Shown in pieces: positions 50,221 to 58,094 of a DNA stretch of 64,000 bases. Origin of the DNA: JACDAN01 sp963842235 (GTDB taxonomy: Bacteria; Actinomycetota; Thermoleophilia; Gaiellales; Gaiellaceae); contig CAWJFT010000001.1 of assembly GCA_963842235.1 (NCBI GenBank), positions 372,001-436,000 of the forward strand, given 5' to 3'. Position numbers and translations under genes: made by a program. How positions within the stretch are numbered: position 1 is the stretch's first letter; each line of letters opens with the position of its first letter. Below the pieces are notes generated by a model. That model saw only the letters and a program-made list of their open reading frames with translations, was not told the origin of the DNA and did not search any database.

Positions 50221-50754
50221 ATGAAAGCTGTTCTGGCACTTCTTCTCGCCGCGGTCGCCGTGACGGCGTCGGCGGCCTTCGCCGCAGATGGCGGCGGGCA
50301 GGGCAAGAGCCCTGCGCAGTTCTGTAAGAACGAGCTCTCGACGCTCGGCGCGGCGAACTTCAAGGCGCTGTATTCGCCGGGCGGCTCCGGCGCGAACGCG
50401 ATGGGCAAATGCGTCTCGAAGCACGCGCGTGCCGCCGCCGCCAACCGGACGAATGCGGCGAAGACCTGCAAGGCCGAGATGGCGATGCCGGAGGCGGACT
50501 TCCGCGCCGCCCACGGCGGCATGTCGTTCGCGGAGTTCTACGGCAAGAACAAGAACGACCGGAACGCGTACGGCAAGTGCGTGTCCTCGAAGGCGAAGAC
50601 GGCCAACGCGCAGCAGGAGGCGAAGCTGATGAAGGCCGCAAAGGCCTGCAAGGCGGAGCGCGCCGCCGGCCAGGCTGCGTTCACCGCCAAGTACGGCGGG
50701 AAGGCGTCGTCGGCCTTCGGGAAGTGCGTCTCCTCCAAGAGCAAGAAGCAGTAG
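50221..50754 (+). CDS. secreted protein with three cysteine repeats
   Basis: A 177-residue exported protein with a typical signal peptide (MKAVLALLLAAVAVTASAAFA). The mature part consists of three repeats of about 40-50 residues, each opening with Cys-Lys-x-Glu and closing with Gly-Lys-Cys-Val-Ser: CKNELSTLGAANFKALY to GKCVSK, CKAEMAMPEADFRAAH to GKCVSS, and CKAERAAGQAAFTAKYGG to GKCVSS. Each repeat has two cysteines and is Lys/Ala/Asn-rich. No named domain is recognised. ATG 50221 follows CAAGGAGCTAC. It is divergent from the membrane-tethered sigma factor and may belong to its regulon. Confidence 0.82.
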   Translation: MKAVLALLLAAVAVTASAAFAADGGGQGKSPAQFCKNELSTLGAANFKALYSPGGSGANAMGKCVSKHARAAAANRTNAAKTCKAEMAMPEADFRAAHGGMSFAEFYGKNKNDRNAYGKCVSSKAKTANAQQEAKLMKAAKACKAERAAGQAAFTAKYGGKASSAFGKCVSSKSKKQ

Positions 50755-50771
50755 ACCGGTCGAACAAACGG

Positions 50772-50794
50772 GGGGAGGCCTGCGGTGCCTCCCC
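50772..50794 (+). terminator. hairpin between the cysteine-repeat gene and the DUF2269-like gene
   Basis: GGGGAGGC (50772-50779) pairs with GCCTCCCC (50787-50794) across a 7-base loop, 18 bases after the stop. It lies between convergent genes and could serve both, although no T run follows. Confidence 0.6.
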
Positions 50795-50812
50795 TCGCGC
50801 CTAGCTAACTAC

Positions 50813-51270
50813 CTAGTCCGGCTTGCCGGCCATCGCCCAGATGGCGACGACGAACGCGGCGAGCAGCAAGAGCGAGAGGACCAGCGTCCCCTTGAGCAGG
50901 CCCGGCGCCCTTCCCTGCCTAGCCGGTAGACGCCGATGCCGCCGACGATCAGCGCGATCACGAAGACCAGCAGGCCGAGGTCGGCAATGAAGTAGCCGGT
51001 GTCGAGCCAGGTCGGTGCGGAGACACCCTCGTCGTTGAAGCCCTCCCTCGAGGCCGTCCACTCGGCCCCGATGCGCATGAGCACATAGCCCGGAAGCCCA
51101 ACCGCGAGCAGCGACCAGTAGCCGAGCCTGAGCATCCGTGTATCGCCCCGCGCGAATGCGAGAACGCTCGCGCCGGTGAGCACCGCGCCGACCAGGATCA
51201 TCGCCCCGAGCACGTGCAGGAACAGTGGGAAGTTCCAGCTGTCCGGTCGGATCGAGGCGACGGCGCTCAT
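50813..51270 (-). CDS. DUF2269-like membrane protein, frameshifted
   Basis: A membrane protein of about 152 residues with four hydrophobic segments: FPLFLHVLGAMILVGAVLTG, LGYWSLLAVGLPGYVLM, FIADLGLLVFVIALIVGGIG and, after the frame break, LVLSLLLLAAFVVAIWAMAG. The first frame holds to VYRLGR; near 50908-50915, in a GGGAAGGG tract on the minus strand, one base is missing. The next frame then gives RAPGLLKGTLVLSLL to the stop at 50813. The literal frame replaces the last segment with an Arg/Ser-rich tail. It is coupled (ATGA) to a similar gene upstream. Confidence 0.75.
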
Positions 51271-51746
51271 GCTCCTGGCTTCCAGATCATGTCGGCAAGG
51301 ATCAGGAGCACGACGATCGTCGTCAGCGCGTGGAGGACGACTCCGCTCTGCGTGCGGTTGAGCGCGAGCAGCTCCGCGTTCGGCCCGGTCTCACCCGCGC
51401 CGCGAAGCTCCTGCGCCTTGTTCATACCTTGCATGTAAGCCTGGCCGGTTTGACGGCCGAGCGCGGCGGCGATGAACCAGAGGATGAGGGCGGCGATGAT
51501 CCAGCCGTCCCAGATGTTGTAGCCACCGACCGAGAACGCGAGCCAGATGCCCAACAGGATCGTGCCGCCCGCTCCGATTCCGACGCTCGCGTTGCCGACC
51601 TTTACCACCGGTTCCAGGCGGATCGTCCCGTCGGCCAAGTCTGTCCGGCGAACGGCGACGATCAGGATCCAGAAGACCACCAGTCCGCCGACGTAGGCGA
51701 ACGCGCTGAGGACGTGGAGCGCCAGAATCCAGTCGTCGAAGCTCAC
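51267..51746 (-). CDS. DUF2269-like membrane protein
   Basis: A 159-residue protein with four membrane segments: ILALHVLSAFAYVGGLVVFW, GAGGTILLGIWLAFSVGGY, GWIIAALILWFIAAALG and LHALTTIVVLLILADMIW. The pattern of a conserved His in the first helix (ALHVLSAF) followed by Gly-rich helices fits the DUF2269 group of predicted integral membrane proteins. The downstream gene encodes a related protein and overlaps by four bases, so the two may form a heteromer. The function is unknown. Confidence 0.78.
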   Translation of the reverse strand: MSFDDWILALHVLSAFAYVGGLVVFWILIVAVRRTDLADGTIRLEPVVKVGNASVGIGAGGTILLGIWLAFSVGGYNIWDGWIIAALILWFIAAALGRQTGQAYMQGMNKAQELRGAGETGPNAELLALNRTQSGVVLHALTTIVVLLILADMIWKPGA

Positions 51747-51760
51747 GCGGGGCTGATCCT

Positions 51761-52717
51761 ATGACAGAGACAGGACGCCAATTGGCCGATGCGGACTTCC
51801 CGGTCGACTGGCTGCTGGCGTCAGACGAGCCGGCCGTGCGGTATCTGGTACGTCGAGATGTTCTCGGGGAAGCCGTCGAACCGGATGATGAGGCAATCCT
51901 CGCGGGGCCGATGGTCAGGACGCTCCTCAGCGGACAGGAATCCGGCGGCGGCTTCGGTGGCCATCCGTACAAGAAGTGGAGCGGCGCCCACTGGCGACTG
52001 GTCTCGCTCGTGGAGCTCGGCGTTCCGGCGGGTCATTCTCCGGCGCTCGCTGCCGCGGAGACGGTGCTGGACTGGCTTACTGGCGAGGGCCACAGGCGGG
52101 GGATCAAGACGATCGACGGGCTCGTCCGACGCTGCGCGTCGCAGGAAGGGAATGCGCTTGCGGTCTGCTCCCGTCTCGGGATGGCGGGGGATGCGCGAGT
52201 GGAACTCCTAGCCAGGTCGCTCGTCGAGTGGCAGTGGCCCGACGGCGGCTGGAACTGCGATCCGAAAGCGAGCGGCCGCCGCTCCTCGTTCCACGAGTCG
52301 CTCGCACCGGCCTGGGGGCTGCACGAGTACGCGAGTGCCACGGGTGCCGGCTGGGCCGGGAAAGCCGCGCAGCGGGCTGCCGAGCTGTTCCTCGACCATC
52401 GCCTCTTCCGATCGCTGCGGAGCGGCGAGGTGATCTCCCAGGCGTGGCTCAAGCTTCACTACCCGCCGTACTGGCATTACGACGTGCTGCAAGCGCTGCT
52501 CGTCCTCGGCCGCCTGGGGAGGCTAGACGACGAGCGTGTGAACGATGGCCTGCAGGTGCTGCTCGGGCTCAGGCGGCCGGACGGCCGCTGGGAGGCCGGC
52601 GGCTTCTGGTGGAGGCCACCCGGCAGCCCGAGGCAGCCGGAGGTCGTGGACTGGGGCCGGGAGGGCCCGCACGAGATGATCACGTTGAACGCGCTCCGCG
52701 TGCTGCGGAGACCATGA
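51761..52717 (+). CDS. terpene-cyclase-like alpha/alpha-toroid protein
   Basis: A 318-residue protein built of paired helices with squalene-hopene-cyclase-type repeats: EWQWPDGGWNCDP, LRRPDGRWEAGGFW, and a similar YKKWSGAHWRLVSLVELG. It is about half the length of a true squalene cyclase and lacks a DxDD motif. It therefore probably forms a single toroid, as in prenyltransferase/squalene-oxidase repeat proteins of unknown activity. ATG 51761 is divergent from the DUF2269 pair. The stop overlaps the RidA start (ATGATG), so the two are co-translated. Confidence 0.78.
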   Translation: MTETGRQLADADFPVDWLLASDEPAVRYLVRRDVLGEAVEPDDEAILAGPMVRTLLSGQESGGGFGGHPYKKWSGAHWRLVSLVELGVPAGHSPALAAAETVLDWLTGEGHRRGIKTIDGLVRRCASQEGNALAVCSRLGMAGDARVELLARSLVEWQWPDGGWNCDPKASGRRSSFHESLAPAWGLHEYASATGAGWAGKAAQRAAELFLDHRLFRSLRSGEVISQAWLKLHYPPYWHYDVLQALLVLGRLGRLDDERVNDGLQVLLGLRRPDGRWEAGGFWWRPPGSPRQPEVVDWGREGPHEMITLNALRVLRRP

Positions 52718-53118
52718 TGGATATCCGGCGCATCAATCCGCCATCCTTGTACGGCGGCGTTCCTTACGACTACGCGGTCGTCGCGCCTGCCGGCAGCGTC
52801 GTCCTGACGGCCGGCACCTGCCCGCTCGACGGCAACGGCGATGTCGTTGCCCCTGGAGATATCGAAGGTCAGACCCGGAAGGCTCTCGACAACCTCGAGG
52901 TCGTACTGAAGGAAGTGGGTTCGACCCTCGCGCAGGTCTTGAAGACCACCGTGTATGTCGTCGCCAACGATCGCTCGGAGCTCGTGCGGGCATGGAAGGT
53001 CGTCGAGGAGCGGTTCGGCGAAGCCCGACCACCGAGCACCCTGCTCGGCGTCAAGCTGCTCGGCTATCAGGATCAGCTCGTCGAGATCGATGCGGTCGCG
53101 ATTGCGCGGAAGGGCTGA
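52714..53118 (+). CDS. RidA/YjgF-family enamine deaminase
   Basis: A 134-residue RidA-family protein (YjgF/YER057c/UK114). Such proteins hydrolyse reactive enamines and imines from amino-acid metabolism. Conserved parts are SVVLTAGTCPLDGNGDVVAP, IEGQTRKALDNLEVVLKEVG, LKTTVYVVANDRSEL and ARPPSTLLGVKLLGYQDQLV. The catalytic Arg of archetypal RidA is replaced in the RPPSTLLGV region by a more divergent context, so it may belong to an Rid subfamily with another activity. It is co-translated with the toroid protein. Confidence 0.9.
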   Translation: MMDIRRINPPSLYGGVPYDYAVVAPAGSVVLTAGTCPLDGNGDVVAPGDIEGQTRKALDNLEVVLKEVGSTLAQVLKTTVYVVANDRSELVRAWKVVEERFGEARPPSTLLGVKLLGYQDQLVEIDAVAIARKG

Positions 53119-53127
53119 GCCGAGGCC

Positions 53128-53892
53128 CTAGCGGGCACCGTCCGGGATCGGGACGGCGTGCCAGCGCCGTTCGAGCAGGGCGGCCAGGACGACCGAGAGC
53201 TCGAACAGCAAGAGCAGCGGGACGACTTCGAGTGCGAGGGAGACCGGATCGACCGTGGGCAGGAGGATCGCGCAGGCGACCAGAACCGCGTAGGCGGTGC
53301 GTCTGTTGCGCCGGAGGGTCTTCGAGCTGAGCACTCCGAGGCGGGTGAGCGCCAGGACGGCGATCGGAAGCTGGAACGCCAGCCCGACCGCGAGCAGAGT
53401 CAGCGAAACGAAGCCGTAGTAGTACGACGCGCGAATCTGCACGTCGTAGAGGTTGTCGTCGAAGCCGACGAGGAAGGCGAGCGCCTTCGGCAGGACGACG
53501 ACGTAAGCAAACACCACGCCGAGGGCGAAAAGCGTCGTCGCGAGTGCGGCGAACACCCCGAGTGCGGTCCGGGTCTGCGCGGATGCGGCGGGCGCCAGGA
53601 ACGCCCACAGCTGCCACAGGATCACGGGCAGGACCAGGGCGACTGCTGCGCAGAGGCTGACCTTGACCGAGGTCGTGAACGGCTCGGTGACACCGAGGGT
53701 GACGAGCTTCTTGTCGTCGGGCAGGGGTCGAGTGAGCAGCTCGATCAGGCGCGCGTGGAGCGCGTATGCGCCCACGAGCGCCGGGACGAACGCGATCAGG
53801 CAGACGGCAAGACGATGGCGGAGCTCACCGAGATGATCGGCGAGCTCCGCTGTGTCCTCGGAGCCGATTCTCCGGGGAAGCAGTCGTGCCAT
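53128..53892 (-). CDS. tatC: Sec-independent protein translocase TatC
   Basis: A 254-residue TatC with six membrane segments, the receptor for twin-arginine signal peptides. The cytoplasmic N-terminus ELADHLGELRHRLAVCLIAF carries the conserved Glu and Leu-Arg-x-Arg. VTEPFTTSVKVSLCAAVALV and PVILWQLWAFLAPA (Pro, Trp and Phe) are family signatures, as is FELSVVLAALLERR near the end. It follows tatA directly (two bases between genes). No tatB is present, which is normal in many Gram-positive bacteria. Confidence 0.95.
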   Translation of the reverse strand: MARLLPRRIGSEDTAELADHLGELRHRLAVCLIAFVPALVGAYALHARLIELLTRPLPDDKKLVTLGVTEPFTTSVKVSLCAAVALVLPVILWQLWAFLAPAASAQTRTALGVFAALATTLFALGVVFAYVVVLPKALAFLVGFDDNLYDVQIRASYYYGFVSLTLLAVGLAFQLPIAVLALTRLGVLSSKTLRRNRRTAYAVLVACAILLPTVDPVSLALEVVPLLLLFELSVVLAALLERRWHAVPIPDGAR

Positions 53893-53894
53893 CG

Positions 53895-54068
53895 CTACTG
53901 CGTTTCGTCGCGCTCGGGCGCGTGAGTCGCGTTCGTCAGCCCTTCACGGAGCTCCGCGACGCTGCGACCAAGCGAGCGTCCCATCTCTGGCAGGCGCTTC
54001 GGTCCGAAGACGAGGAGCAGCACGCCGAGGAGCACGAGTATTTCCCAGATGCCGATTCCAAACGGCAT
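53895..54068 (-). CDS. tatA: Sec-independent protein translocase TatA
   Basis: A 57-residue TatA: a short N-terminus, a single membrane helix (IWEILVLLGVLLLVFGPKRL) with the conserved Phe-Gly-Pro hinge, and an amphipathic helix (PEMGRSLGRSVAELREGL). It is the pore-forming Tat subunit. ATG 54068 is the start. It is the first of the tatA-tatC pair, downstream of the exported ferritin-like gene on the same strand, from which it is separated by two bases, so all three are one operon. Confidence 0.94.
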   Translation of the reverse strand: MPFGIGIWEILVLLGVLLLVFGPKRLPEMGRSLGRSVAELREGLTNATHAPERDETQ

Positions 54069-54070
54069 GG

Positions 54071-54652
54071 CTACGCGAGAAACGGCGTGACGGCCTTCGT
54101 GGCCTGGGCGGCGGTCAGCGCCTTCGGGAACGAGGGCCCGGAGACGATCGTGCCTGCGGCGATGTTGGACAGGATCGCCAGGTGCCGCGACTCGTTGTTG
54201 CCGATCTGCGCCGCGACGCCTTTGAGGTCGTTGGACTTGAGCGCCTTGACGGCACCGAGGTACGCGCCGACGAACGCCGTCTCGAGCGCCTGACCGGTCC
54301 GGCCGATGCTCCTCGCCGAGCTGAAGGTCCCGGCCGGGAACTTGAACTTCAGGCCTTTCGGCGCCGCCCGGCCGAGGACGTCTGCGAGCGCCTTGTAGTG
54401 GTCCTTCTCGTTCTGAAGGGCAGCGGCAAGGTATGCCGCCTCTGCGCCTTTCAGCTTCCCGGAGCGGATCGACCGCGTGTAGAAGTTGATCGCGAGCAGC
54501 TCGGCCGTAGCTGCGAGCTTCGCGATGTCGGTGTCGGCGGTAACGCTTCCGAATGCGGGGCCGTTGGTCAGTGCAAGCACCGAGCCGCCCGCAACGAGCG
54601 CGAGTCCGCCCTTCGCACCGCGCGAGAGGAAATCTGCGCGAGTGGTTTCCAT
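54071..54652 (-). CDS. exported ferritin-like domain protein
   Basis: A 193-residue protein with an N-terminal export signal (ETTRADFLSRGAKGGLALVA). The RADFLSRGAKGG start resembles Tat signals although it lacks the second Arg; the adjoining tatAC genes strengthen the case. The mature part has ferritin-like helices: AATAELLAINFYTRSIRSGK, LAAALQNEKDHYKALADVLG, and IGNNESRHLAILSNIAAG with Glu/His pairs that can bind metal. ATG 54652 follows AAGGAGGCAAACCACC, a strong ribosome site. Role unknown, perhaps stress related as in DUF4439/Rds1-like proteins. Confidence 0.85.
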   Translation of the reverse strand: METTRADFLSRGAKGGLALVAGGSVLALTNGPAFGSVTADTDIAKLAATAELLAINFYTRSIRSGKLKGAEAAYLAAALQNEKDHYKALADVLGRAAPKGLKFKFPAGTFSSARSIGRTGQALETAFVGAYLGAVKALKSNDLKGVAAQIGNNESRHLAILSNIAAGTIVSGPSFPKALTAAQATKAVTPFLA

Positions 54653-54772
54653 GGTGGTTTGCCTCCTTGGTCGTGTTCCTGCGCTTGACTCGCAGAAAAG
54701 GACACGACTGATTCGGCACCCCGTCGCTACCGGTTCACGCCGCCGGACTTGTGTCAAACGTAAGCTCGTCCT

Positions 54773-54952
54773 GTGGCTGCCCTTGCGGCTCCCATCGCGC
54801 CCGCTCGCGCCGTGAGCCCGGGCCAGCGGCGGGTGCTCGAGGCCATTTGCGACACCTTCCACCCGGGAACTCCTCGCATGCCAGACGCTTCGCGATCGAC
54901 GGCACCGGCACCGTCGTCCGCTCGGGCGCGTCCGCAGTGGATCGCGGGCTAG
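54773..54952 (+). pseudogene. N-terminal remnant, possibly of a GMC oxidoreductase
   Basis: A short frame from GTG 54773 begins with RAVSPGQRRVLEAICDTFHP, which resembles the leading segment of actinobacterial GMC-family alcohol oxidases (pattern L-x-x-x-Q-x-x-x-L-x-A-(I/V)-C-D-T-F). It then turns into Pro/Ser/Arg-rich sequence and stops at 54950. None of the flavin-binding domain is present, so if the identification holds this is a truncated gene. It lies just upstream of ltrA. Confidence 0.4.
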
Positions 54953-54963
54953 GGTCACAGGGG

Positions 54964-56117
54964 ATGCCGGCCACAGCAGTCGAGCAGGAGCACGGCGTAA
55001 CCCCGCGAGAGCTCTTCTTCGACCTCGTCTTCGTGTTCGCGTTCACACAGGTGACCACGCTGCTCGCCAACGACCCAACCTTCGCCGGGATCGGCCGCGG
55101 CGTACTCGTGCTCGGCGCGCTTTGGTGGCCGTGGACGGCGTACGCCTGGCTGACGAACACCGTCGACCCCGAGGAGGCCTTCGTCGGCGGCGCGTTGCTC
55201 GTCGCGCTGATCGCGATGTTCGTCGCGGCGCTCGCGGTCCCGGGTGTGTTCGACGACGACGGCGTGCTCTTCGGCGCCTCATTCCTCATCGTCTGCGCGA
55301 TGCATTTGGCGCTCTACGCCCTCGCCGGCCGCGGGAACCGCGACCTGCTCGCCGCGGTGCTCCGGCTGGCGCCTTGGACGCTGGTCGGCGCGACGCTGAT
55401 CCTCGTCGCCGGCTTCGCGGACGGCGCGCGCACCTGGCTCTGGCTCACCGCGCTTGCGTGCACCTACGTCGGCGCCGGGCTGAGCGGGTCGACCGGCTGG
55501 CGGGTGTACGCGTCGCACCTCGCGGAGCGCTACGGCCTCGTCGTGATCATCGCGCTCGGCGAGGCATTCGTCGCGATCGGCATCGGCGCGGCAGGCATCA
55601 GCCTCGGGCTTGGTGAGGTCGTTGCCGCGGTTCTCGGGCTGCTCGTCGCCACCTCGTTCTGGCTCGCCTACTTCGACTTCTTCTCAATCCGTGGTGCGCG
55701 AATCCTCGCCGATCTGCGCGGGCCGGATCGCGTTGCGCTCGCGCGCGACGTGTACGCGTACGCGCACTCCCGATGATCGTCGGCATCGTGCTCTTCGCAT
55801 TCGCGATGAAGACCATCGTCGGCCACGGCGGCGAGGAGCTCGACTCCGTTGCAGCATTCGCGCTCTGCGGCGGGAGCGCGCTCTACTTGCTGACGTACTC
55901 AGCGATCCGGATGCGGGTCGAACGACGGTTGAGGGTGAGCCGCGGCCGCTTTGTGGCCGCGCTCGGGTTCCTACTCCTGCTCCCGCTCGCGACGATGATC
56001 CCGGCACTCGCCGCCCTGGCGCTCGTCACCGCGGTCTGGCTGGCGTTGCACGCGTACGAGCTCGTGTGGTGGCGCGACGCCCGCGCCGAGTCGCGGTCGC
56101 TTCTCGCCTCGTCCTAG
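54964..56117 (+). CDS. ltrA: low temperature requirement protein A (LtrA) family, frameshifted
   Basis: A membrane protein of about 384 residues with around ten hydrophobic segments. The family start VTPRELFFDLVFVFAFTQVT is clear, and LVVIIALGEAFVAIGIGAAG and FWLAYFDFFSIRGARI follow. Near 55767-55770 one base is missing; restoring a C changes AYAHSR-stop to AYAHLP, and the next frame continues MIVGIVLFAFAMKTIVGHGG to the stop at 56117. LtrA proteins were named in Listeria for growth at low temperature, but their biochemical role is unknown. The 3' end overlaps the convergent permease gene by four bases. Confidence 0.85.
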
Positions 56118-57187
56118 GCGATATCGGAGGTTGGCGGCGGACGGCTCCGAAGCTCACCGCCTCCGTTGGGGTCAGAGGCTGCCGCGTCCGTCTGAACGGC
56201 GGCGACGATCGCGAAGACGACGGCCGTGACGGGTACGGCGAGGTAGGCGCCGAGGATCCCGAAGAGCGAGGCACCTGCGGCGACGGCTAGCAGGATCACT
56301 GCGGGGTGTAGGTCCACGGTTCGGCTCTGGATAATCGGCTGGAGAAAGTTGCCCTCGATCAGCTGGACCGCGACGACGAGCGTGAAAGCTGCAAGCGCGA
56401 TCTCCCACCCCTCGTCGGCGAAGGCGACGAGAACGGCCACGAGGCCGGAGACGAAGGCCCCGACGAAAGGAACGAACGCCCCGAGGAAGACGAGTACCCC
56501 GAGCGCGAACGCGAGCGGCACGCCGAGCAGCCACAGGCCGATCCCGATCAGGACTGCATCGATCGCAGCGATCGCTGCCGTTCCCTGCACGAAGCCGCCC
56601 AGCACGGCCCACGCTTGGCGGCCCGCGCGGTCGACGACGGGGCGATTCTCCGACGAGAACCGACGGAGAACCCAGGCCCAGAGCTCGGCGCCGTCGCGGA
56701 GCACGAAATAGAGGAGAGCAACCGCGAGCACCAGACCCGTGATCAAGCCGACCCCGGCCTGGACGCCCGAGGCGAGGTAGTGAGAGAGGCTGCCCCAGGA
56801 GTCGCCGAGCGCGGATTGCAGATCCTCTCTCCGGTCGAAGGAAAGGTTGAACGGGTCTTCCTCGAGCTTGGTGGTGATGTCGTCGATCGCACGCTCCACA
56901 GAGGCGCGGAGGTCGGTCCACTGCGCGAGCACTGATGCGGTCACGATCGCGATCAGACCGGCGACGACCAGGAGGCCGGCGGTCAGGGCAAGGGCGGCCG
57001 CCGGTCGCTCCAGCCGGAGGCGGCGAAGCAACGCGGCAAGCGGCGTGAGCGCAGGTGCGATCGTAAGTGCGACCATCATCGGCAGGACGATGACGCGGAA
57101 GTACCAGAGCAGTGCCAGCGCCGCGAGGACGGCGGCCGCGCACGCCAGGAGCCTCCACGACCACCCGGCGGCCCGCTCGACGTTCAT
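56114..57187 (-). CDS. AI-2E family permease (second copy)
   Basis: A 357-residue member of the AI-2E/PerM permease family, with about eight membrane segments, including LLACAAAVLAALALLWYFRV at the N-terminus, GLLVVAGLIAIVTASVLAQW, LGVPLAFALGVLVFLGAFVP and the conserved VAVQLIEGNFLQPIIQSRTV. The last motif is a family signature. It is only distantly similar to the copy at 2834-3910, so this is not a recent duplication. ATG 57187 is favoured over the frame start at 57208. The substrate is unknown. Confidence 0.85.
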   Translation of the reverse strand: MNVERAAGWSWRLLACAAAVLAALALLWYFRVIVLPMMVALTIAPALTPLAALLRRLRLERPAAALALTAGLLVVAGLIAIVTASVLAQWTDLRASVERAIDDITTKLEEDPFNLSFDRREDLQSALGDSWGSLSHYLASGVQAGVGLITGLVLAVALLYFVLRDGAELWAWVLRRFSSENRPVVDRAGRQAWAVLGGFVQGTAAIAAIDAVLIGIGLWLLGVPLAFALGVLVFLGAFVPFVGAFVSGLVAVLVAFADEGWEIALAAFTLVVAVQLIEGNFLQPIIQSRTVDLHPAVILLAVAAGASLFGILGAYLAVPVTAVVFAIVAAVQTDAAASDPNGGGELRSRPPPTSDIA

Positions 57188-57351
57188 CGGCACGGGCGGA
57201 ACCCTCACTTGTTGTGATCATGCCGATCCCGCATGTCGGCTCAGGTTCCTGGCCCAGCCCTATCGGGACGAGGGCGGACGAAGGATTTCCAATCAGAAGG
57301 GCCGGCACCGTCTCCGTCACGGTCACCTTCGCGATCAGCTAGACATCCGTC

Positions 57352-57909
57352 ATGGATGTCCCCGAGGCCAAGCTGGAGCAGACGGACGCCGGGCTCGTCC
57401 CGGCCACCGCGGGCTGGTTTGTCCTCAACGCCCGCGACGCGAAATGGAACGCCCGGCCCGGGCGGCAGAGCGTGAGCTTCACGGGCAAAACGGAGTGGGA
57501 GGCCGACACGGTCTTCCCGATGCTCGGCGTCAACCTGGCCGTGCTCCAGCCAGGCGAACCGAACTCGACCTACCACTGGGAGACCGAGGCCGAGGCGTTT
57601 CTCATCATCTCGGGAGAGGCACTCCTTGTCGTGGAAGGGCAGGAGCGGCCGCTGAAGCAGTGGGATTTCGTCCACTGCCCGCCCAAGACCGAGCACGTGA
57701 TCGTCGGCGCCGGCGACGGGCCGTGCGTCCTCGTCGCGATGAGCTCGCGCCAGAACCAGGCCTTCGGGCCGTACGGCGAGTACACCGCGAGCGAGATCGC
57801 GGCGCGGCACGGAGCGAGCCCCGAAACGACGCAGGACGCGGACGAGTTCGACGCGAAGTGGCCCGAGTCGCAGCCGTCCCGGTACCGCGAGGGCTGGCTG
57901 CCGGGCTAG
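57352..57909 (+). CDS. cupin-domain protein
   Basis: A 185-residue single-domain cupin. The first cupin motif is visible as STYHWETEAEAFLIISGEAL, with His and Glu metal ligands, and the second as QWDFVHCPPKTEHVIVGAGD, with a further His. An N-terminal strand region (AGWFVLNARDAKWNARPG) precedes the barrel. Cupins of this kind include isomerases, dioxygenases and sugar-binding proteins; the activity cannot be assigned. It stands alone with a gap of 185 bases before the aldolase operon. Confidence 0.85.
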   Translation: MDVPEAKLEQTDAGLVPATAGWFVLNARDAKWNARPGRQSVSFTGKTEWEADTVFPMLGVNLAVLQPGEPNSTYHWETEAEAFLIISGEALLVVEGQERPLKQWDFVHCPPKTEHVIVGAGDGPCVLVAMSSRQNQAFGPYGEYTASEIAARHGASPETTQDADEFDAKWPESQPSRYREGWLPG

Positions 57910-58094
57910 GCGGCGCGGCGCGGCGGCCGACGGCGACGAGGCCGAGGGCCTGGGTGCCGAGCTGGTGGAAGCTGCCCGTGTACCAGACAGCGCCGACTTT
58001 GCCTCCCGAGATCGCAAGCTTGGCAAGGAGGCCGGCGTCGTCCCCTAGCATTAAGCATTAAGGGGCAAATTCCGGATACGCTCGCGCGGTCGAA
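57910..58094. other. intergenic region before the aldolase operon
   Basis: No gene is supported in these 185 bases. A minus-strand frame (ISGGKVGAVWYTGSFHQLGT) looks protein-like but runs into antisense of the cupin and has no start or family. A short tandem repeat, GCATTAA twice (58048-58061), lies in an AT-rich patch about 35 bases before the aldolase ATG and may be part of its promoter. Confidence 0.4.

Noticed and set aside
57910..58051. Minus-strand peptide text before the aldolase operon (VGAVWYTGSFHQLGTQAL)
   Set aside because: Looks protein-like but has no start, continues as antisense of the cupin gene and matches no family I can name.
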